From Megalonaias nervosa (taxonomy: Eukaryota; Mollusca; Bivalvia; Unionida; Unionidae), in the NCBI GenBank assembly GCA_016617855.1, contig JAECUM010012976.1, positions 21,878-85,877 of the forward strand: a DNA stretch of 64,000 bases, read 5' to 3'. Shown here in pieces: positions 31,401 through 40,959 of this stretch. How positions within the stretch are numbered: position 1 is the first letter of the stretch; every line of letters starts with the position of its first letter. Position numbers and translations under genes: made by a program. The notes below the pieces were generated by a model. That model was not told the origin of the DNA and did not search any database. It saw nothing but the letters and a program-made list of their open reading frames with translations.

Positions 31401-32279
31401 AAGTCATCCATGTTCGACTTTATTGTGTATCCATTTGTTTAAGCATCTGTTTATTGATGGATCTATTTGTTTATAAAGAATAACAAAGATGGTTTAAGAT
31501 TTCGACGTTTTATTTAAAGAAAAAAAATAGGAAAATTTAAGAATTTGGTTTTATGTGGTTGGCATACCTAACAGAATGTGATGTATTAGGATATCCTTAT
31601 GCATAAAATTAGACATGCCTTCATAATTGTCTGGGGAGAATAATATTGTTAGGTGCCGGTTTGCATGGCTAGGGGATCAAGATGACATATGGAAGTGCAC
31701 ACGTTTGACGTCACGTGAAAACAACGGATTCTCTTTTAACCTGTTTTCATCCTATATCCATTGGGGGAAAAAAGCCTTAAAAACTTCACATAGACATCAC
31801 TGATATCTGCTTTATGCAGAAACTTCAATGAAGTTGTCGCAGGATATTTATCAGTAATAAACAATTATTCATTGCGAAAACGACACTTATTTTCGATTCA
31901 TTCTGCTCGTTCTTCCATCTGAGTAAATTACTTCACCAATTGCTATTTTGATTGGACCTCATACCAAATACCGAAGAAAATATGTACACAGTATGGTCAG
32001 TGTGTCTGCCATATTATAAGCTGATAGAGAAATCGCTGACAAGTATAAAATATGCATGCTGGAAATTGTCGAGTACCTGGCTTCATTTAAAATTGACACA
32101 AGATATGTCGCTTGTGCACAAGCAAACACTGTGAGTGCATGCGACCTGGCTCGTAGAAACATAAGTTCCTTTTCTTCTTCTGTCAATGCACTCTGAAACT
32201 GTAACGTCTTAAGGTTTATCGTAATATCTACAGGCACCTGTTCAGCAGATGCTTTCTGTAACCGCGTTGCCAGCGCCAT
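22328..32279 (-). CDS. NOXRED1: NOXRED1-like NADP-dependent oxidoreductase domain-containing protein, five exons
   Basis: A complete gene on the - strand. Exons, 5' to 3': 32279-32077 (ATG at 32279), 29348-29152, 28465-28127, 24766-24577 and 22499-22328 (stop TGA at 22328-22330). The total is 1101 nt, so 366 residues plus stop, close to the vertebrate length of about 360. Every junction is GT/AG and all phases join. The Rossmann nucleotide-binding loop GILGCGRLGSQLA sits in exon 2, followed by ISTRRPE, typical of this P5CR-like family. Exon 3 carries VTTSHIVFLCVLPSQIP and a TCPLAP block. Exons 4-5 form the helical C-terminal domain. The family is related to pyrroline-5-carboxylate reductases, but its substrate is not known to me, so only NADP-dependent oxidoreduction is inferred. 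I chose ATG 32279 because the upstream TTG frame lacks another ATG before it closes. Confidence 0.92.
22646..22910 (+). mobile_element. Full-length tRNA-derived SINE with CAA tail and 13-bp target duplication
   Basis: Head GGGGCCCCGAGTGGCCGAGT with A box, then B box GGTTCGAGTCTC, a central block AGAAAGCTTGCCAGTAGCTT...CTCCACCATTAAT, then a tail module AAAAATGGCATTAAGCCC and (CAA)n. ACTAAATGGATTC occurs at 22633-22645 and again at 22911-22923, a perfect 13-bp target duplication. It lies in NOXRED1 intron 4. Confidence 0.92.
22924..24576. other. NOXRED1 intron 4, possible pogo/mariner-like scrap near 23025
   Basis: Mostly plain AT-rich intron. At 23023-23120, TACAGTACTCCCTCACTATA and repeated CTNTAAG phrases resemble the end of a pogo/Tigger-type element, but no matching opposite end was found, so this is only a suggestion. 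Confidence 0.3.
24577..24766 (-). CDS. NOXRED1: NOXRED1 exon 4
   Basis: 190 nt. Acceptor GTGTTTTACAG and donor GTAAGC. Encodes PEKLAELIIFMLTNMCTH and ends AEESE across the junction. Confidence 0.88.
24767..26829. other. NOXRED1 intron 3, left part
   Basis: Apart from the SINE at 25463-25713, nothing recognised. A short G-rich tract lies at 26688-26710. Confidence 0.4.
25463..25713 (+). mobile_element. tRNA-derived SINE, second intronic copy
   Basis: Same family as 22646-22910, differing by scattered substitutions. Flanked by ACATATTTAACTC (25450-25462) and ACATATTTAGCTC (25714-25726), 12/13 identical. It lies in NOXRED1 intron 3, on the strand opposite the gene. Confidence 0.9.
26830..27480. 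repeat. Diverged intronic repeat block A (tandem ~130-bp modules)
   Basis: Modules combine a phrase like GATAAATTTGGTAAAGTTCT, a TTTTTAGTAATGGCA-type phrase and ATATTTGATGG. The same modules in the same order occur at 29490-30170. Homology is clear: TGTTTAAAGGATTTTCCA and GAGGCCATATTTGATGGCCA have near-identical partners at about 26890-26940. Confidence 0.7.
27485..27672. mobile_element. MITE with long terminal inverted repeats, TA target duplication
   Basis: 188 bp. About 43 bp at each end are inverted copies with very few differences, starting AGGGCTGTTCCATT and running to CCCAGGGAAGGCA. TA flanks both ends (27483-27484 and 27673-27674), as in Tc1/mariner-type insertions. The middle is AT-rich and non-coding. 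Confidence 0.85.
27675..28126. repeat. Intron with a further repeat module
   Basis: 27725-27860 carries GATGCTCTCTGTCAAG, TTAGTCCAGTAGTTTTTGA and GGCCAGCTGAGCTAA, phrases I associate with a common molluscan intronic repeat. The rest is unremarkable. Confidence 0.4.
28127..28465 (-). CDS. NOXRED1: NOXRED1 exon 3
   Basis: 339 nt. Acceptor TTTTCTTTTCAG and donor GTAAGA. Contains SHIVFLCVLPSQIP and LFLYSFASSCP. Ends one base into a codon completed by exon 4. Confidence 0.92.
28466..29151. other. NOXRED1 intron 2, nothing recognised
   Basis: AT-rich; only intron sequence is seen. Confidence 0.5.
29152..29348 (-). CDS. NOXRED1: NOXRED1 exon 2 (Rossmann loop)
   Basis: 197 nt between TTTTCAG and donor GTCAGA. 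Contains GILGCGRLG and IISTRRPE. Confidence 0.92.
29490..30190. repeat. Diverged intronic repeat block B, homologous to 26830-27480
   Basis: Same phrase order as block A, including TGATAAATTTGGTAAGATTC, ATGAGGCCATATTTGATGGC and TTAGTAATGTTACCATATTTG. The two blocks lie in introns 1 and 3 of NOXRED1, with exons 2 and 3 between them. Confidence 0.7.
30191..32076. promoter_or_regulatory. NOXRED1 intron 1 remainder with a CRE/E-box site
   Basis: Mostly plain intron. At 31706-31717 TGACGTCACGTG combines a perfect CRE (TGACGTCA) with an overlapping E-box (CACGTG). No experimental support; the match is to consensus only. Confidence 0.3.
32077..32279 (-). CDS. NOXRED1: NOXRED1 exon 1
   Basis: 203 nt: 67 codons plus two bases (AG) that join G of exon 2 to give Arg. 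Begins MALATRLQKASAEQVP. Donor GTACTCG. Confidence 0.88.
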
Positions 32280-33520
32280 TGTAACTACGGAAGCCAATGC
32301 TTCGGGATGCCTTCGTACATTATCCTAATCACGATGAACAACTCAATTCAATGTAGACTAGGGAAATGCATTTCCTGACATAAAAAGTAATTACTCTCCC
32401 ATGGTGGGAAAAAAATAAATAAAATGCAGTTTTAAAAAAATGATAGAAAGAAAAGTAAGTAAATGTGGAGTAAGAATATTTCCTTTGTAAGGGTGACGCA
32501 TGAAGTTAACATCCAGTTTATACCGCCTAAAGTTGTATACATCTTAAATTTTTGTTCATATTATCTTATTGATATATCCGTGCTGACCTGACCATGACAT
32601 ACGACTTGTACTAACATTACATTAGTACGCCTACATCGTGGACCACGTCGAGGCTACATCATGCCTATACACATATACGCCCGAGCTTTTATGTTTACAA
32701 TGTTTTACTTTATATCCGTATTTTAATTTAGATGTATGGAACATATAGTCTGAAATAAAGAATTCTTATCTTAAAGAATTCTTATCTTATCTTAATTATA
32801 GTTTCGAAGAATACGCATGACACTATTTAACATGAACTCTAATTGTCCATTTGAAATTTAAATAATGCAAAAAAGTTGTTAGATCACATAATCTCGTTGT
32901 TAATAGGAAACTAGATTTGTGTTTGCAGAAAACATGTAATTTGTTCCCTCTGCAAGTAAAAAAAGGGTCCAAATACAGAATAAATCCAATCAAGTTTGTA
33001 AATGACACTTGAAATAAAAGTAACACAGGTCATGTAGGCGCTTTTACTCAAATTAAATTTTAATGTTGTTTTAAAATTTAATACTAAAATAGTGTAAACA
33101 AAGCTTATGCAATCATTAAGTTTGAATGTTCTGCACCTTAAATGTCATTATAAAAACGCCAGTAGTGTATGGGGATACCCTGGGGCAAATGAGACCATAT
33201 AAGGAAAAACAAGGGGTTGTACTCTGGGGCAGTATATGGGAGTTTAACATTGTGGGACTATCTGGGGCAGTAGATAGGAATGGAACAGGTGGGATGACGT
33301 CACGGTACTGGCAACAATGTTGCAAGTGACTGACCTGAATACGCGCGGCTATCTATGTAGGGACAAATAGAATAGAGACAGAGATATAGAAACATGGTTA
33401 GAGAAATAGGCATATACAACACAACCATAGATTGATGAACATCAATCTATCATACCTAAATTATACAACAGACTGAAAACAAAATTAGGCAAGAAAAAGT
33501 AAATCTTTTCGAGGCAATGA
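32280..33520. promoter_or_regulatory. Upstream region of NOXRED1
   Basis: Likely 5' UTR/promoter near 32280-32400. AAGAATTCTTATCTT is tandemly repeated at about 32757-32790. A second perfect CRE, TGACGTCA, lies at 33295-33302 in a GC-richer patch (33160-33360). No TATA or start could be fixed, and no gene was found. Confidence 0.3.
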
Positions 33521-33523
33521 AGT

Positions 33524-33539
33524 GGCCCTGAAAAGGGCC
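33524..33539 (-). terminator. Histone-type 3' stem-loop after ORF A
   Basis: On the - strand: GGCCCT, loop TTTC, AGGGCC, followed by ACTTC. This is the six-base-pair stem with UUUC loop of replication-dependent histone mRNAs. It lies 69 nt beyond the stop of the minus-strand ORF A. Confidence 0.7.
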
Positions 33540-33607
33540 TTTGGATTTCTTCTTCTTCTTTGTCTTCTAAGTTCTTCTTTTCCTCCACCAACTTCTTATT
33601 TTCTGTC

Positions 33608-33943
33608 CTACACTCTTCTTTTTCTTATCATTCTTTTCCTCCTTCTGTTTTTCCTTCTCCTCCTCCTCTTCCTATTTCTTCCTTTTTTCAATCTCCTCTT
33701 CTTTTTCAATTTTTCATTCCATTCTCTCATCCTGTGTTTGTCTTCTAGATCTTCCTTTTCTTCCTTTTCTATTCTAATCATCTCATTTATGATCTCCTTC
33801 CCTTTCTTCAAATTGTTAATTTCCATACTTAGTCTATGAGGACTATAAGCCCCAAACTGCATTCTAACTAGCATTTCCTCCACCATACCTAGTGTATCTA
33901 CTACCTCCTGCAATCTCAGCACCCTCTCCATGTTACTAGCCAT
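33608..33943 (-). CDS. ORF A: small coiled-coil/basic protein of repeated unit 1
   Basis: 111 codons from ATG at 33943. Residues about 4-35 (MERVLRLQEVVDTLGMVEEM) look helical. They are followed by an E/K-rich helix and a very Arg/Lys-rich tail from about residue 75 that results from a purine-rich tract. It resembles the N-terminus of ORF B (MSRITKFLDLQMHLEYARHL) in length, charge pattern and position next to the hairpin array, so I treat the two as relatives. No known domain was recognised. It ends just before a histone-type stem-loop. The Arg-rich tail may be in a shifted frame after a slippage in the purine tract. Function unknown. Confidence 0.5.
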   Translation of the reverse strand: MASNMERVLRLQEVVDTLGMVEEMLVRMQFGAYSPHRLSMEINNLKKGKEIINEMIRIEKEEKEDLEDKHRMREWNEKLKKKRRLKKGRNRKRRRRRKNRRRKRMIRKRRV

Positions 33944-33995
33944 TTTGTATTCTGTGTAGAATGGCGCGAATACTTACTTACTTAATTTGGATTAA

Positions 33996-34201
33996 GGTCG
34001 CTTTCGCCAACTTGGGCATGTGCGACCGATTAATGCCCCCATTGGAGGCTGATTTATTTTTTCGAGGGGGACGGAATAATGCCGCGTCCCCCCCCCCCTC
34101 GCTTTAATGCACACGAAGTGTACTGATAGATCTTGTTCGTATTCGGAACATTGAGTTCCATAAGACAAGTGGTGAGTGGGAATTGACCTTCACGCACTCA
34201 C
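33996..34201 (+). other. Hairpin array, copy 1
   Basis: Six consecutive hairpins separated by short AT spacers such as GATTAATG and GCTTTAATG. H1 33996-34027: outer GGTCGC/GCGACC, inner GCC/GGC, 3' bulge ATGT. H2 34035-34049: GCC.CC/GG.GGC. H3 34063-34101: CGAGGGGGACG paired with a C-rich arm, inner GG/CC. H4 34109-34123: GCACAC/GTGTAC with one mismatch. H5 34132-34169: outer CTTGT/ACAAG, inner GGAAC/GTTCC. H6 34172-34201: GTGAGTG/CACTCAC. The same series recurs in copies 2 and 3 with different stem sequences. Confidence 0.75.
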
Positions 34202-34446
34202 ATGGTTAGGTAAAAAATGCCGGGTCGAGGCAAGGCAGAAAAGGTGGTCGTGAGGAAGGCGCATTACATCCGGGTTCTTTTTGAATTCCTATTTTCCGAA
34301 AAATAAATGTTGGCGTCTAGATGTAATTATAATTTGACAATATTATTTGTGCTGTTTATAGAGGTGGTAATGATTCAGTGAGCCAACCTATGCTAAATTT
34401 TAATTTAAATTTATTTTAATTAGTTACTATTTAGTTGGTGACTGAT

Positions 34447-34763
34447 GGCTGGGTTTTGCCACCTTATATACATCTAGATTTGGGTCCTATTTACTAAATT
34501 AATTTAAGGCGTCACCTTGTGTGGCTGAACCTAATGGCTTTGGAGTTGAGCCACCTTATAAAGATAATTTGAGGTCTTATGCTATGTCTATATTATGTAG
34601 ATTCAAGATTTTTAATGCGCCGCATTGTGCGGCTGGTCCTGAAGGCTTTTGGTTTTAAGCCACCTTATAAAGCCAATTTGGGGTCTTACGTTATATTTAG
34701 TTAATTAATTAGTCAAATTGTTGCCGCATTGTGCAGCTGGTCCTGATGGCTGGGTTTTGTGCC
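34447..34763 (+). repeat. Two-hairpin repeats of unit 1
   Basis: Units of about 100 bp. Hairpin a has a 5-bp stem around an NTTGT loop: 34511-34525 GTCAC/GTGGC, 34619-34633 GCCGC/GCGGC, 34723-34737 GCCGC/GCAGC. After CCTGATGG or a variant comes hairpin b: 34447-34460 GGC/GCC, 34536-34552 GGCT/AGCC, 34644-34661 GGCTT/AAGCC, 34748-34763 GGC/GCC. CACCTTATA then follows in most units. Confidence 0.7.
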
Positions 34764-35240
34764 ACCTCATAATGACTAAGTTTAATGGGCCAGTTTATTT
34801 GTTTGTATTTTAATGATCCACTGTATCACAAGATGTAGAAGAGACAAAGGAGGAGTTGTTAGTAATTTTATTCAGGAAGAATTGTGATAGATATTTGTCG
34901 ACTTGGATACCTGTAGTCATATTGCATTGCTTGACGAATCACAATCCAATGCCGTATATGGCAGTTGAATTGTAAGGTGTAGAAAGGTAAGTTGGTAAAC
35001 AAGGAACCTGGATACATGCAGTCGCATTGCATTGCCCGACGAACCACACCTCTCAGCTCGAAATCGTTCCATGAGATCCGAGATGAGGCAAGGGCTCCAG
35101 CCCGGGCATAGGCTGGTACATACCCCTAAGTGGGCCGTAAACCGAAGCCCCCACCCCATCTCGCACCCCCTGGTTCGATCATTTGGTGTGGCTAACGTCA
35201 GGCAACTGTTTCTGCTACTGTTTGTTATGATTTACGGTGA
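34764..35240. other. Junction/3' UTR region of Nimb-like LINE 1
   Basis: Contains a duplicated phrase: GCATTGCTTGACGAATCAC near 34925 and GCATTGCCCGACGAACCAC near 35030. No coding signal. It probably includes the LINE 3' UTR; the exact 3' end and a tail were not found. Confidence 0.35.
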
Positions 35241-37058
35241 CGAGTTGGAGTATGAATTAAATTTTCCCAATTTTATCAATCTCTCTCTAAGGAAGAGTAA
35301 AATTGACTCGTTGGTTATGTTCGGTTTAGGGTTACTGTGGTATAATAGGTCTAGATAGGAACAAGGCGAACCAATTGCTTTAAGGGAAGTGAATAGTTTT
35401 TCCCGTTTGTTTTTAGTATTTGTGGCAGGTGTTAAACACGTGGTGTAGATCCTCAGTACTGGGGCAAAAGGGGCAATTAGAATTTCGTTCTCTATTGGAT
35501 TTTATGTATCTCCCCATACTGCCTGCTATCAATGTTTTGCCAGTTTTAATTCTGTTTATGATTCGTTGGTCATGTTTATTAAGAGTTGGTGGGGCTTTGA
35601 TCGTACGGCGCACTGTTTTTTGTATGGTATACAGTTTGCGACCTTTGGTACATAAATCCCATTCTGTGTGCGATTTTGCAACGATTTTTTTTAGATATCA
35701 TGTTGTATAACTCTGGGATGCTGTAGTCGATGTGAATGTAGTTTGCGCTATTAAGTTGCATTTTAGCTGCTAAGTCAGCTTTGTCATTTCCCGGTATATT
35801 AATATGGGATGGCACCCACATGAATTCTATAATTTGGTCTTGATTTAGCATATTTTTTAGAAGCAATCTTGTTTCTTTTAAGAAATTTTCCCTTCCAGTT
35901 GCATTTCCGATTTCCAGGGAGTATAAAACACTAAGCGAATCGCTAATTATTAGCGTTTTGGGGAACTTACGATTGTCTGCCAATTTGATTGCTTCTAATA
36001 TAGCTCAGAATTCTGCTGTGTATATAGAGCAGTTATCAGGTAGTCTTGATCCATGTTCTTCATTTATCTCCGGTATGGTAAGGGCAGCAGCAGTTTTGTC
36101 TGGGTTGTTTGTTTTTGATCCATCGGTGTAAATTTTGATATAATCTTTGTATTTGTTGTCGATTATTGGTAACAATTTGGATCTTATCTCTAGCGGGCGG
36201 TCTAGTTTAGAGCCAAAGGTTTTCGCTAGGAGATTAATGGTGGGCTTTTGGCATGTCCAAGGGGTAGAGTCTGGATACTTGGTGGTTTCCGTTTGGAGCT
36301 CTTCTATATTTAGTTCTTTACTTAACTGATGTATCTTCTTTGCCGATGGTGGGTTCGGAAGGAGCTTCTTACTGAATGGGACATTGCATCTATTGATAAT
36401 GTCTCTCGTAGGGTGTGAGGGATCATGTACTGAGACTCTCACTGCATATCTTAATATCAACTCTTCTCTTCTCAATGCGAGTGGTGTCTCACCTGTGAGG
36501 AGTTGCATTTCTTCTCTGGATGTGTTTGGTAGGGAGCCTGTACATATTCTTAACGCCTTGGTTTGGATTATGTCCAATTGTTTAAGGAGGGTTTGTCTTG
36601 CTGATGCGTAAATCTGACACCCATAGTCCAGTTTCGATCTAATTAAGGCCCTGTAGAGCATCAAAAGTGTGTTCTTATCAGCTCCCCATTTCACACCTTT
36701 AATGTTTTTAAGGAGATTAAGGTCACCGCTTCAGTTCCGGACTAGTTCTGTAATGTGATATTTCCATGTAAGATGTTGATCAAAGTACATCCCCAAAAAG
36801 TTTGCTACTTTCTCAAATTTGATAATTTCGACTTGTATGTATAGGGTGGGGGTGGGGGTTTATCATGTACCTAGGTTTAGGGGAGAATAAAACTCCTGTT
36901 GTTTTCCCTTTTGATAGTTTAAATCCCCAACTATCTGCCCATTTGCCAATTTTTGTTAAATTGGTTTGTAGATCAACGATGAGTTGTTGGCTGTTTGGAT
37001 TACCTGCTTTCCACAATGCCGCTGTCGTCAGCAAACTCCGATTCGGTGAGGGTTGCAA
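35241..37058 (-). pseudogene. LINE 1 ORF2 remainder (RT from FADD box, RNase H, C-terminal zinc motif)
   Basis: Starts at EFADDS near 37040, continues with WKAGNPNSQQLIVDLQTNLT, then LYRALIRSKLDYGCQIY (36650) and the RNase H signature KIYTDGSK (36130). After a TGA at about 36003 come ISDSLSVLYSLE and MWVPSHINIPGNDKAD. A CPFCPSTEDLHHVF zinc-binding motif follows at about 35440, then LKAIGSPCSYLDLL to the stop near 35241. Catalytic Asp of TDGS, Glu of TAEF and Asp of SDSL are all still present. Several frameshifts and stops make it inactive. Confidence 0.8.
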
Positions 37059-37059
37059 T

Positions 37060-38110
37060 ACCCGCCAATAGATCTTTTATGTAATGTATGATAGTGATGT
37101 TAGTAAAGGATTCCAAATTCCTATGGTTGTTAGTTGGCAGTATTGGTTTGTTACCAGCACTGCTTTTTCCATTGTTACCTGCATTGCCTACCGGCGGGAT
37201 TTGTTTGTTACCAACATTGCTTTTTCCATTGTTACTTGCATTGCTTATTGGTTTGTTATTCTTTCTTCTATATGGTTCAAAGTTTGGTGATATACACACA
37301 TGATGTTTGTCTATCTGCGAATATGAGACTGAACCGCTGTTATCACTAGCATTGCTTTCTGGAGTGGATTTGTGCTCAGCTTGCTCACTAATCCTTTTGA
37401 CGGGTGGTAAGGTTGGGTTCTCTGTCAGCTCAAGGGGAGTAGGAGAGTTATTTTTAGGGTTAGTAGATTGCGGGGAAGGTACTGTTCCCCTGCTCTGCTG
37501 TGTACGCAGTAGTGGCGTCAACGATTTGGCTCTTAAATAGGTTAAACATTTTTCCTCCATAAGACGGATTATTTCCTTTTCCCTTAGGGCGTATGGACAG
37601 GAATTCGATTTGGGGTGATGTGGTTCTAGGCAGTTTGCGCATTTTTGTCCCTAAAAAGTGCACTTGCTACTGTGACCGCCACCACAAGTGTCACATTTGT
37701 GCTTGTATTTGCACCTGCTGGCTTGGTGGTCCCATGCTTTGTAGTTGTTGCAAAAGCGTGGTTTGTTTGTGTAGCCTTCGAGGGGGATGGAGTGACCATC
37801 GAAAAAGACAATTAGAGGTGGGGTTGTACAGAATTCTAGCAGAATTACCGATGACATAAGATCACGGTTTATCCGCAGTCTGTATGCCTTGGAGATATCA
37901 ACTTCTTGGGTTAACAGTTCGTGGGCGATCTCTGTGTTGCTCAAGTTGATATATTTCTTGTGAAGCCTCACGACCTTTTTATAAACAACACTATGTTTGG
38001 TAGTTTCTGCTTTATTGGATGTTGACTCTTCTTCTTCTTTGGTGATCTTTGGTACTTCTTGCTGTTGTTTTTCCTGGTTTTCAAAATTCGTCTTCAGCGA
38101 GTTATGCCTT

Positions 38111-38182
<72 letters not shown>

Positions 38183-39675
38183 TTTGTCCAATTTTCTCAA
38201 TCTCCATATATTTGTGCACCTGTTTTAGAGTGATGCATCTCACTATTACATAATGTGTGTTTGGTCTTAAGATTTGAAAGGTAGCTGAGTGGGTTCTGGT
38301 CAAGACCGATGCGATGCTTTTGGTACTTAGATTGATTTTTTTAGAGTTGCCACAGGTGATAAAGAGTGTATGCTCGTTACTGTGGTATATTCTCTTGTTG
38401 TGATAGTCTATTGACTTTTTGATTGGATGCTCATGTGTCTGATCGCTCTTCATTTCTTTCATATCCTTATCCTTATTTGGTTGGGTTTCTTTGGTTTTTG
38501 TTGATAATTGTTCTTGTACTAGGACTTTCGTTTTATCATTATGTTGTTTGATTATTCCTTTCTTGGTCTTTTTTGCCTTTGATTTTCCGTCAGCAGGTGT
38601 TTTCCCTTTGTCATCGTATACTTCGTTTCTGGTCGGTCTTTGTCTTCTAGGGGGTGATAAAGCGTGCATGAGCATGCTGATGCTAGGTTCACCTGTTTCC
38701 AATAAGTCTTCCATCGTGATTTCTTTGGAAGGTCCGGGTGTTTGACTTGAGTGTAATACCTCTTTTTGGGAGTTTTTCTTGGTTCTCTTGGTGATTTCCA
38801 GTGTGGGGCTGGTAAGCGATTGCGTTGGTAATGACCCATTTTGCTTAGCTCTTTGCCCCTTGGCACAGGAGGTTTTTGCAGTGATTAGACTTGGGGTGTC
38901 CACCACCACAGCACCTTGATGATTTGACCAATGGATTGGGTGAGGGATTGGAGAAGTTGGTGAAGGTGGTAATGAGGATATACATGGAGGCGGGAATGTG
39001 ATTGGGGATTGAATTGAAAAGCAAGGAATATTTGGGGAAGATATTGAATAAGGAGCAAGCAATTGGTTTGAGGGTGAAGAGCGAGGTGTGGAGGTTTGGT
39101 TAGGAACTATAACAGCTACTCTTTCTTTTAATGGAGATATTGCCTTCGGGTCTAATAGGGGGTAATGTGTTGTTTCAATCACAACCCCTTCTGTGGATAT
39201 CATTGCATTGCTGGCGAGAACCACTTGAATAGGTTTTTTTCTATTAGGGGACAAGTTTAATGTGTCTAGTATACTTGTGGATTCCATGGTTACTGTGGGT
39301 GTGGCGATCACAGATGCAATAGTTGACGCATTCAGGTTGTTTGATTCTCCACGAGTGCTTGGTAAAAAGGGGATTACTGGGGGGGGGGTCAACGTCCACT
39401 GGTATTTTGGAAATCACATCCAGCGGACAATGAACGAGTACACGGGCGGTGGGGGAGGATGAAAAACTCCCCATTACAGTATAAAAGGTAAGGGGACTGT
39501 TGACATTTTTGAGGGCCCTGCCGACACCATCATTGCTAACATTCAAGTTTTGTGGGACAGGTGAGATTGAAGGGGTGATATTTGGGGAGATGCATTTACT
39601 TGCCAAATTTAAAATATTGTTGGTCTTCCTGACATTTTGCCTGATTGAACTCATATTTTGCCTGATTGAATTCAT
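37060..39675 (-). pseudogene. LINE 1 ORF1 (gag-like, CCHC zinc knuckles)
   Basis: Read in several frames. The N-terminal half is Ser/Pro/Thr-rich (39392-38094 is one 432-codon frame). Its end, NTHYVIVRCITLKQVHKYME, matches the equivalent region of LINE 2 (MIVQCSTLNQVEKFLKLEYI). CCHC knuckles at about 37780-37655 include NKPRFCNNYKAWDHQASRCK and CDTCGGGHSSKC. The (TA)n tract at 38115-38180 interrupts the frame and produces a false Tyr-Ile run. It binds RNA in related elements. Inactive. Confidence 0.75.
38113..38180. repeat. (TA)n microsatellite within LINE 1 ORF1
   Basis: About 34 TA dinucleotides between two parts of ORF1 that are contiguous in LINE 2. Confidence 0.95.
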
Positions 39676-40163
39676 TTTTTAACTTATGGTCTACTTATTC
39701 GTGGCATTTTTTAAAAATGGTGCCAAAATTTGAAAAATGTTAAGTAGGTCAGGGGGTTGGTTTTCAGTCGTTAACTACTACTTTTCTTGAACCGTGAGCC
39801 TAAATAAATATTTCCAATTTTGTAATCAACAGGTTTATTACGAACAATTAATACTAATAATGATAATTAATTTGAGAAGGTGATCTACAGTCACTGGTAG
39901 AAAATCTTGCAGTGGTCTGCAAGGGCTTGCCGACCTGCAAGGATTCCACCCAGGTATAAGTCAGTGTGATTCCTGACACCTGTTGTGAGTTCTAGTTCAC
40001 TATTTATCTTGCTTATTGAAACACTAAAATATAGGCTTTATACCCGACTGTACAGTTAATTAAGTCATATACTAAATTGGGGGTGGGTGGTTTGTTAATG
40101 GATTGAGATAAAGATAAGAATAAAGTGAAATACAGTATGACCCCAAATAGAAGCATATAAGGT

Positions 40164-40367
40164 GGTCAAAGCCCAATGACCATCAGGCCCCGCCACACAA
40201 GGTGGCAATTAATTAATTTAAGTACATACACGGTCCCAAAACACGTCTAGCCAACCCAAGACCGATAGGCCCTACTAAAGACAAGTATGTTACCTAGGAC
40301 CCCAACTTAATAGCGTATATAAGGTGGTCTAAGCCCAAGACCATCAGGGCAAGTCACACAAAGTGGC
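40164..40367 (-). repeat. Two-hairpin repeats of unit 2
   Basis: Written on the + strand: hairpin b 40164-40181 (GGTC/GACC) and hairpin a 40192-40206 (GCCAC, loop ACAAG, GTGGC); then hairpin b 40326-40342 (GGTC/GACC) and hairpin a 40353-40367 (GTCAC, loop ACAAA, GTGGC). Each is preceded by TATAAGGTGG or TATATAAGGTGG, the complement of the CCACCTTATA of units 1 and 3. Confidence 0.7.
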
Positions 40368-40611
40368 AAATACCAAATAAATAAGATACTAATTGCTGTC
40401 ATCGGAGGTACCTCTTTTACTCTAAGGCAAAAACAGCACAGAGAGTTGCAACAGTTTTTCAAACCATTTCGGCATTAATTACAATTCAAAATTCGTGCAA
40501 AGACGCAAAATTTAGACCAGATCCCTGGAGACCACGAGCACCTGCCGGTGGATTCGCTCCTGCCTGCCGACCTGATCCTCCCTTGCCTCGACCGGACACC
40601 ACAATTTATCA

Positions 40612-40913
40612 GCGTGCAATGCACGCATAAATATACCTAAACAAAACATGAGTGTGTGCCTCAATCCCACTCACCGACTGGCAAATAGCGGACTGAAACA
40701 AAAATGCGTGATGGGTGTCTTCCCACTCTATACAAGCCTAACATTCAGGTAGCATGAAACATACTGTTTCGCTACCTGACGGCTCAATTAACAGCACTCA
40801 TTGAGTGCATAAACGCCTGGGGGATGTGGCTCTAATTCCTTCCCCCAGGATAAATTTATCATCCTGCTGTGCAGGAATAAACCAATGGTACATGTACAAC
40901 TGTACGAACACCA
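40612..40913 (-). other. Hairpin array, copy 2 (inverted)
   Basis: Same series as copies 1 and 3. H1 40886-40913: outer TGGT/ACCA, inner GTACA/TGTAC. H2 40863-40875: CCTGC/GCAGG. H3 40816-40849: CCTGGGGGA/TCCCCCAGG with inner GG/CC. H4 40794-40808: GCACTC/GAGTGC. H5 40745-40779: outer TCAGGTAGC/GCTACCTGA, inner GAAAC/GTTTC. H6/7 40649-40673: GAGTG/CACTC. H8 40612-40626: GCGTGC/GCACGC. Confidence 0.75.
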
Positions 40914-40923
40914 CTATAATTTA

Positions 40924-40924
40924 A

Positions 40925-40959
<35 letters not shown>

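Larger units (their letters stand above)
33524..34763 (+). repeat. Repeated unit 1 (stem-loop, ORF A, hairpin array, two-hairpin repeats)
   Basis: Same part order as unit 3 (41202-42662): stem-loop, minus-strand small ORF, tetranucleotide run CTTACTTACTTA, hairpin array (33996-34201), motif TGTGCTGTTTA (34348-34358), then two-hairpin repeats (34447-34763). Ends are not defined by target duplications. Confidence 0.6.
35241..40080 (-). mobile_element. I-group (Nimb-like) non-LTR retrotransposon 1, internally deleted
   Basis: Minus-strand LINE. From the 5' side: an untranslated region with the repeat CTGCAAGG...CCCAGGTATAA (about 39880-39990), a gag-like ORF1 (39675 to about 37060), then ORF2 starting abruptly at the RT FADD box near 37040, an RT thumb region and an RNase H domain ending near 35241. 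The endonuclease and most of the RT are missing. A (TA)n microsatellite has expanded inside ORF1. Assignment to the I group rests on ORF1 CCHC knuckles plus an RNase H domain and is from family knowledge. Confidence 0.8.
40164..40913 (-). repeat. Repeated unit 2 (inverted copy, without the small ORF)
   Basis: The reverse complement aligns with unit 3: two-hairpin repeats (40164-40367), motif AAAAACAGCACAGAG (40429-40443), GTCGAGGCAAGG-type stretch (about 40580), hairpin array (40612-40913). Beyond 40913 there is only microsatellite DNA, so the small ORF and stem-loop part is absent. With unit 1 it encloses LINE 1 in inverted orientation. Confidence 0.65.

Noticed and set aside
33524..33539. 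A nearby histone gene explaining the stem-loop
   Set aside because: No histone fold sequence was found in any frame near any of the stem-loops.
33608..33720. Arg-rich tail of ORF A as a protamine- or histone-like protein
   Set aside because: The Arg/Lys run comes from an AG/AAG-rich tract readable in other frames too, so composition is not evidence of function.
36147..37540. Several plus-strand ORFs of 60-80 codons
   Set aside because: They are antisense shadows of the minus-strand LINE 1 coding regions; the same applies to plus frames at 43674-45021 and 48126-48680.
38094..38200. Long Tyr-Ile runs in predicted proteins here and at 62977-63279
   Set aside because: They are translations of (TA)n microsatellites, not protein features.
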